DNA of 39,783 bases from the NCBI GenBank assembly GCA_029097145.1, contig JAQXNC010000042.1, forward strand, positions 1-39,783, written 5' to 3'. The DNA comes from Bacillota bacterium. GTDB taxonomy: Bacteria > Bacillota_I > Bacilli_A > Erysipelotrichales > Erysipelotrichaceae. The notes below the pieces were generated by a model. That model was not told the DNA's origin and ran no database searches. It saw only the letters and a program-made list of their open reading frames with translations. A program made the position numbers and the translations under genes. Of the stretch, positions 36,847 to 39,783 are shown one piece after another; position 1 is the first letter of the stretch, and the number at the start of each line of letters is the position of its first letter.

Positions 36847-37117
36847 ATGGTCGAGTTATATAAACCTAAAGTTGAGGATTTATGGTTTAAAGAAAAGTTG
36901 TTAAGTGATGAAGATACCAGAATTACATTAGCCAAAGGTCTGGCAATGGGGCTTGAATTTAAGTTAGGTAGTGAAATACTGCGTACAGTAGTAGTCAGAG
37001 AATGGAAAGAGATTTCGATTGTTGCTGGAATTATACTTTTAAGAGCTGACGTTCTTAATCCATTGGGAAATAAAACAGGAAGAAAAGGATGCGTTAACTA
37101 AGAAATGCGAGAAATAA
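36847..37117 (+). pseudogene. Chimeric remnant: GNAT-like N-terminus fused to a frameshifted DUF1622-type membrane protein fragment
   Basis: MVELYKPKVEDLWFKEKLLSDEDT (GNAT-like) then RITLAKGLAMGLEFKLGSEILRTVVVREWKEISIVAGIILLRA (DUF1622-like); +1 frame continues LTFLIHWEIKQEEKDALTKKCEK*. Confidence 0.6.
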
Positions 37118-37944
37118 GTGTCAGAATAATCAATAACGAAATATACAAAGCTTTTTTGGAGCTTTGTTTTATGTATGATGAAAGTACTCGCTTTAAAATT
37201 CAGGATGCATATGAGAAAAGCGAAGGCAGAGAAAGAAATGTTTTAAAGCTGTTAATTGAAAATGAGAAACTGGCTAAAGAGAATAATATACCACTCTGTC
37301 AGGATACAGGGATGGCTGTAGTTAATATGGAAATAGGTCAGGATGTAAGACTTGTTGATGGAGATATAAAAGAAGCTGTTAATGATGGTGTTAGAAGAGC
37401 GTATCTCGATGCTTATTTACGCTGTTCAGTAGTAGATGATCCACTTTTTTCAAGAATTAACACCAAAGATAATACACCGGCTTTGATTCATTATGAAATT
37501 GTTAGTGGTGAAAATATCAAAATTACATGTCTGGCAAAAGGTTTTGGCTCTGAGAATGCTTCAAAGCTTGTAATGTTGAATCCAAGCGATGGACTTGAAG
37601 GTGTTAAGAAAGAAGTTCTTGAACAGGTAAAACTTAAGGGTGCCAATGCCTGTCCGCCACTGAGTATCGGTATTGGTATCGGTGGAAGCTTTGATTATGC
37701 TGCTTATATGGCTAAGAAAGCTTTAATGCGTGAAGAGGAATATAACAGTGATTCAAGATATAAAGAACTTGAAATAGAACTTAAAGAAATGATAAATGAG
37801 CTATCAATTGGTCCAGCTGGCTTAAAGGGTAAAAATACGTGTCTTAGTGTTAAGATTGAGTATTATCCTACTCATATCGCTGGTTTGCCACTAGGTATAA
37901 ATATTAACTGTCATGCAGTCAGAAAGGCGGTAATCAATTTATGA
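37105..37944 (+). CDS. Fumarate hydratase class I alpha subunit (TtdA/FumA N-terminal type)
   Basis: PLCQDTGMAVV, TKDNTPALIHYEIV, KGFGSENASKLVML, ACPPLSIGIGIGGSFDYA. Confidence 0.93.
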   Translation: MREISVRIINNEIYKAFLELCFMYDESTRFKIQDAYEKSEGRERNVLKLLIENEKLAKENNIPLCQDTGMAVVNMEIGQDVRLVDGDIKEAVNDGVRRAYLDAYLRCSVVDDPLFSRINTKDNTPALIHYEIVSGENIKITCLAKGFGSENASKLVMLNPSDGLEGVKKEVLEQVKLKGANACPPLSIGIGIGGSFDYAAYMAKKALMREEEYNSDSRYKELEIELKEMINELSIGPAGLKGKNTCLSVKIEYYPTHIAGLPLGININCHAVRKAVINL

Positions 37945-38444
37945 GAAAACTGAGGTTACCACTTGATGAAGAAACTATTGTCTCTTTGAACTGTGGTGAA
38001 GAAGTGCTGTTGAGTGGCTATATTTATACAGCCAGAGATGCAGCTCACAAAAGAATGATGGATGACATTCCTTTTGAAATAAAAGACAGCACAATCTATT
38101 ATGTTGGTCCCAGTGCTTTTAAACCTGGTGAGATTTATGGGTCATGTGGTCCTACTACGGCATCAAGAATGGATGCCTATACACCATATCTTTTGGATAA
38201 GGGTTTAAAGTGTATTATTGCCAAGGGGAAAAGAAGTAAAGAGGTCAGGGAAGCTCTTGTCCGTAATAAGGCTGTTTATTTTGTGACTGTTGGTGGTCTT
38301 GGGGCTTATTTAAAAAAATGTGTTAAGGAAGTTAAAGATATTGCCTATCCGGATTTAGGAACAGAGGCTATTAGAAGATTATATATTGAAGATTTTCCAG
38401 CCTTTGTTGGTATAGATACCAAGGGACAGGATATTTATGAATGA
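37941..38444 (+). CDS. Fumarate hydratase class I beta subunit (TtdB type)
   Basis: LSGYIYTARDAAHKRM, YVGPSAFKPGEIYGSCGPTTASRMD, AKGKRSKEVREAL. Confidence 0.93.
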   Translation: MRKLRLPLDEETIVSLNCGEEVLLSGYIYTARDAAHKRMMDDIPFEIKDSTIYYVGPSAFKPGEIYGSCGPTTASRMDAYTPYLLDKGLKCIIAKGKRSKEVREALVRNKAVYFVTVGGLGAYLKKCVKEVKDIAYPDLGTEAIRRLYIEDFPAFVGIDTKGQDIYE

Positions 38445-38549
38445 TTTATATTATCACAAGATATACTGCCACTTTTGAATAGAGTGGCTTAGAATATATT
38501 TATTTAAAGTTTTAGATTTGATATATTTGATACAAGGGAGAAGAATATA

Positions 38550-39599
38550 ATGAAGAAATTATTAATAATTATGACAGCCTTAGTGCTGGTATTATCAACA
38601 ACTGGATGTTCAAAACCAGATCCAGAAAAGATTTATAAAGATGCTTATGAGAAGATGGCCGCTCTTGAATCTTGTACCTCTAAAATGAATATTGAGATGA
38701 CAATGGATGCTAATGGCAGTAATATCACATTGAATACAGAGAGTCTGGTTGAAAAAAGTGGTGATAAAATGCATATGATAGCTACTGCTTCAGCTTTAAC
38801 TGCTTCAAAGACAGTTGAAGGATGGCTGATAGATGGTGTTTACTATGGTAGTGCAGATGGGTCTTATGCAACTATGGATGCCAGTGAATCTGATTTTGAA
38901 TATATGAAAACCAGTTTTGATCCTTCGATTGTTGATAGTTACGGATATAGTAGTGTCGATGGTAAGGATGTTGTAACATTGACACTTTCGGATGAAAAAA
39001 TCGCTGAAGCATTATTTGATTCATTATATATGTTTGTTGGTGTTGCTGATTTTGATGGTTTTACTTTCTCACCAATTGAAGTTACAATCTCAAAAGATGG
39101 TTATATTGAAAAGGTTACAACGACATTAAATGTCGCTAATGAGAGTGGTAGTATTGTTATTAAGATGATAAGTATATTTAGTGGATATAATAATACGACT
39201 GTCAATGAACCAGATTATACATTATGGGAGAATAACAGCTTAGACAACAATGATAGTGAATATGTTCCATCAGAAGATGTTGAATTGGATATTACCAAAG
39301 ATGATGAAGCTAAACTTTTAGAAGCGGGATATACTGTATATTCAGATGGTTATTATGTAAATGCTGAAGGTACTGTTGATGTCGATACAAAATATAAAGT
39401 ACTTTATTTCATTGATGGTGATCTCTATGCTGAATATGACTGGGAATATCAGATTGGTTATACGCTAGATTCTGACGATAATTACTGTCGTTATTATTTC
39501 AGTGATGATACAGCTGATGAAACATGTACAGATGAAATGATTGGGTTACTTAAATCAACCCGTGATATCTTCCTAGATTTATACTATTCAATCCATTAA
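38550..39599 (+). CDS. Lipoprotein (DUF6612-like) of unknown function
   Basis: Lipobox LSTTGCS; RBS AAGGGAG. Confidence 0.75.
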   Translation: MKKLLIIMTALVLVLSTTGCSKPDPEKIYKDAYEKMAALESCTSKMNIEMTMDANGSNITLNTESLVEKSGDKMHMIATASALTASKTVEGWLIDGVYYGSADGSYATMDASESDFEYMKTSFDPSIVDSYGYSSVDGKDVVTLTLSDEKIAEALFDSLYMFVGVADFDGFTFSPIEVTISKDGYIEKVTTTLNVANESGSIVIKMISIFSGYNNTTVNEPDYTLWENNSLDNNDSEYVPSEDVELDITKDDEAKLLEAGYTVYSDGYYVNAEGTVDVDTKYKVLYFIDGDLYAEYDWEYQIGYTLDSDDNYCRYYFSDDTADETCTDEMIGLLKSTRDIFLDLYYSIH

Positions 39600-39609
39600 T
39601 ATATAAATA

Positions 39610-39644
39610 AATGCACGATACTCATATGATATCGTGCATTTTTT
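39610..39644. terminator. Terminator between convergent genes
   Basis: AATGCACGATA-CTCATATGA-TATCGTGCATT-TTTT. Confidence 0.85.
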
Positions 39645-39658
39645 ACATACATATAATT

Positions 39659-39783
39659 TTAACAGGCTTTATCAATACTGCAGGCAGCACCTGATACAAT
39701 CTGACTTAAAGCGTTATAGATTTTAGAATGCATTTCAGACAGCATTTCATCAGTCAGTTCTTCATAGGCATCAGTCTGCTTTT
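39659..39783 (-). CDS. 3' end of an unidentified gene, cut by window edge
   Basis: Open frame ...KQTDAYEELTDEMLSEMHSKIYNALSQIVSGAACSIDKAC*. Confidence 0.5.
   Translation of the reverse strand, partial: KQTDAYEELTDEMLSEMHSKIYNALSQIVSGAACSIDKAC

Overview
The window is a low-GC Firmicutes-type chromosome segment; gene content suggests an Erysipelotrichia-like gut bacterium, which is inference only. About 1-30.4 kb is a dense housekeeping block: lysine-riboswitch ABC transporter, ttcA-like, truB, ribF, an RsmF-like methyltransferase, class A PBP, recU, gpsB, RNase P RNA, pgsA, recA, rny, ymdB-like, a short ferredoxin missed by the ORF track, miaB, rnj, ftsK/spoIIIE, two M16 peptidases, an SSB-like protein, ffh, an M42 peptidase, rpsP, khpA and rimM. 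About 30.4-37.1 kb is an accessory region that follows rimM. It holds an intact IS110-family transposase with a highly structured upstream leader (bridge-RNA candidate) and a second, truncated IS110 N-terminus facing the other way. It also holds an AlbA_2/HATPase/wHTH regulator, a DUF4143-type AAA ATPase, a Fic protein, and scars of decayed genes. The window ends with class I fumarate hydratase subunits, a lipoprotein and a partial gene. The two most interesting signals are: (1) the AlbA_2 regulator carries the same 10-bp repeat (TTATTRCGCC) as helically phased copies in its own promoter and as 12-bp tandem copies inside its own coding sequence; (2) the IS110 leader has three mutually exclusive complementary segments linking closure of the putative bridge RNA to exposure of the transposase ribosome-binding site.
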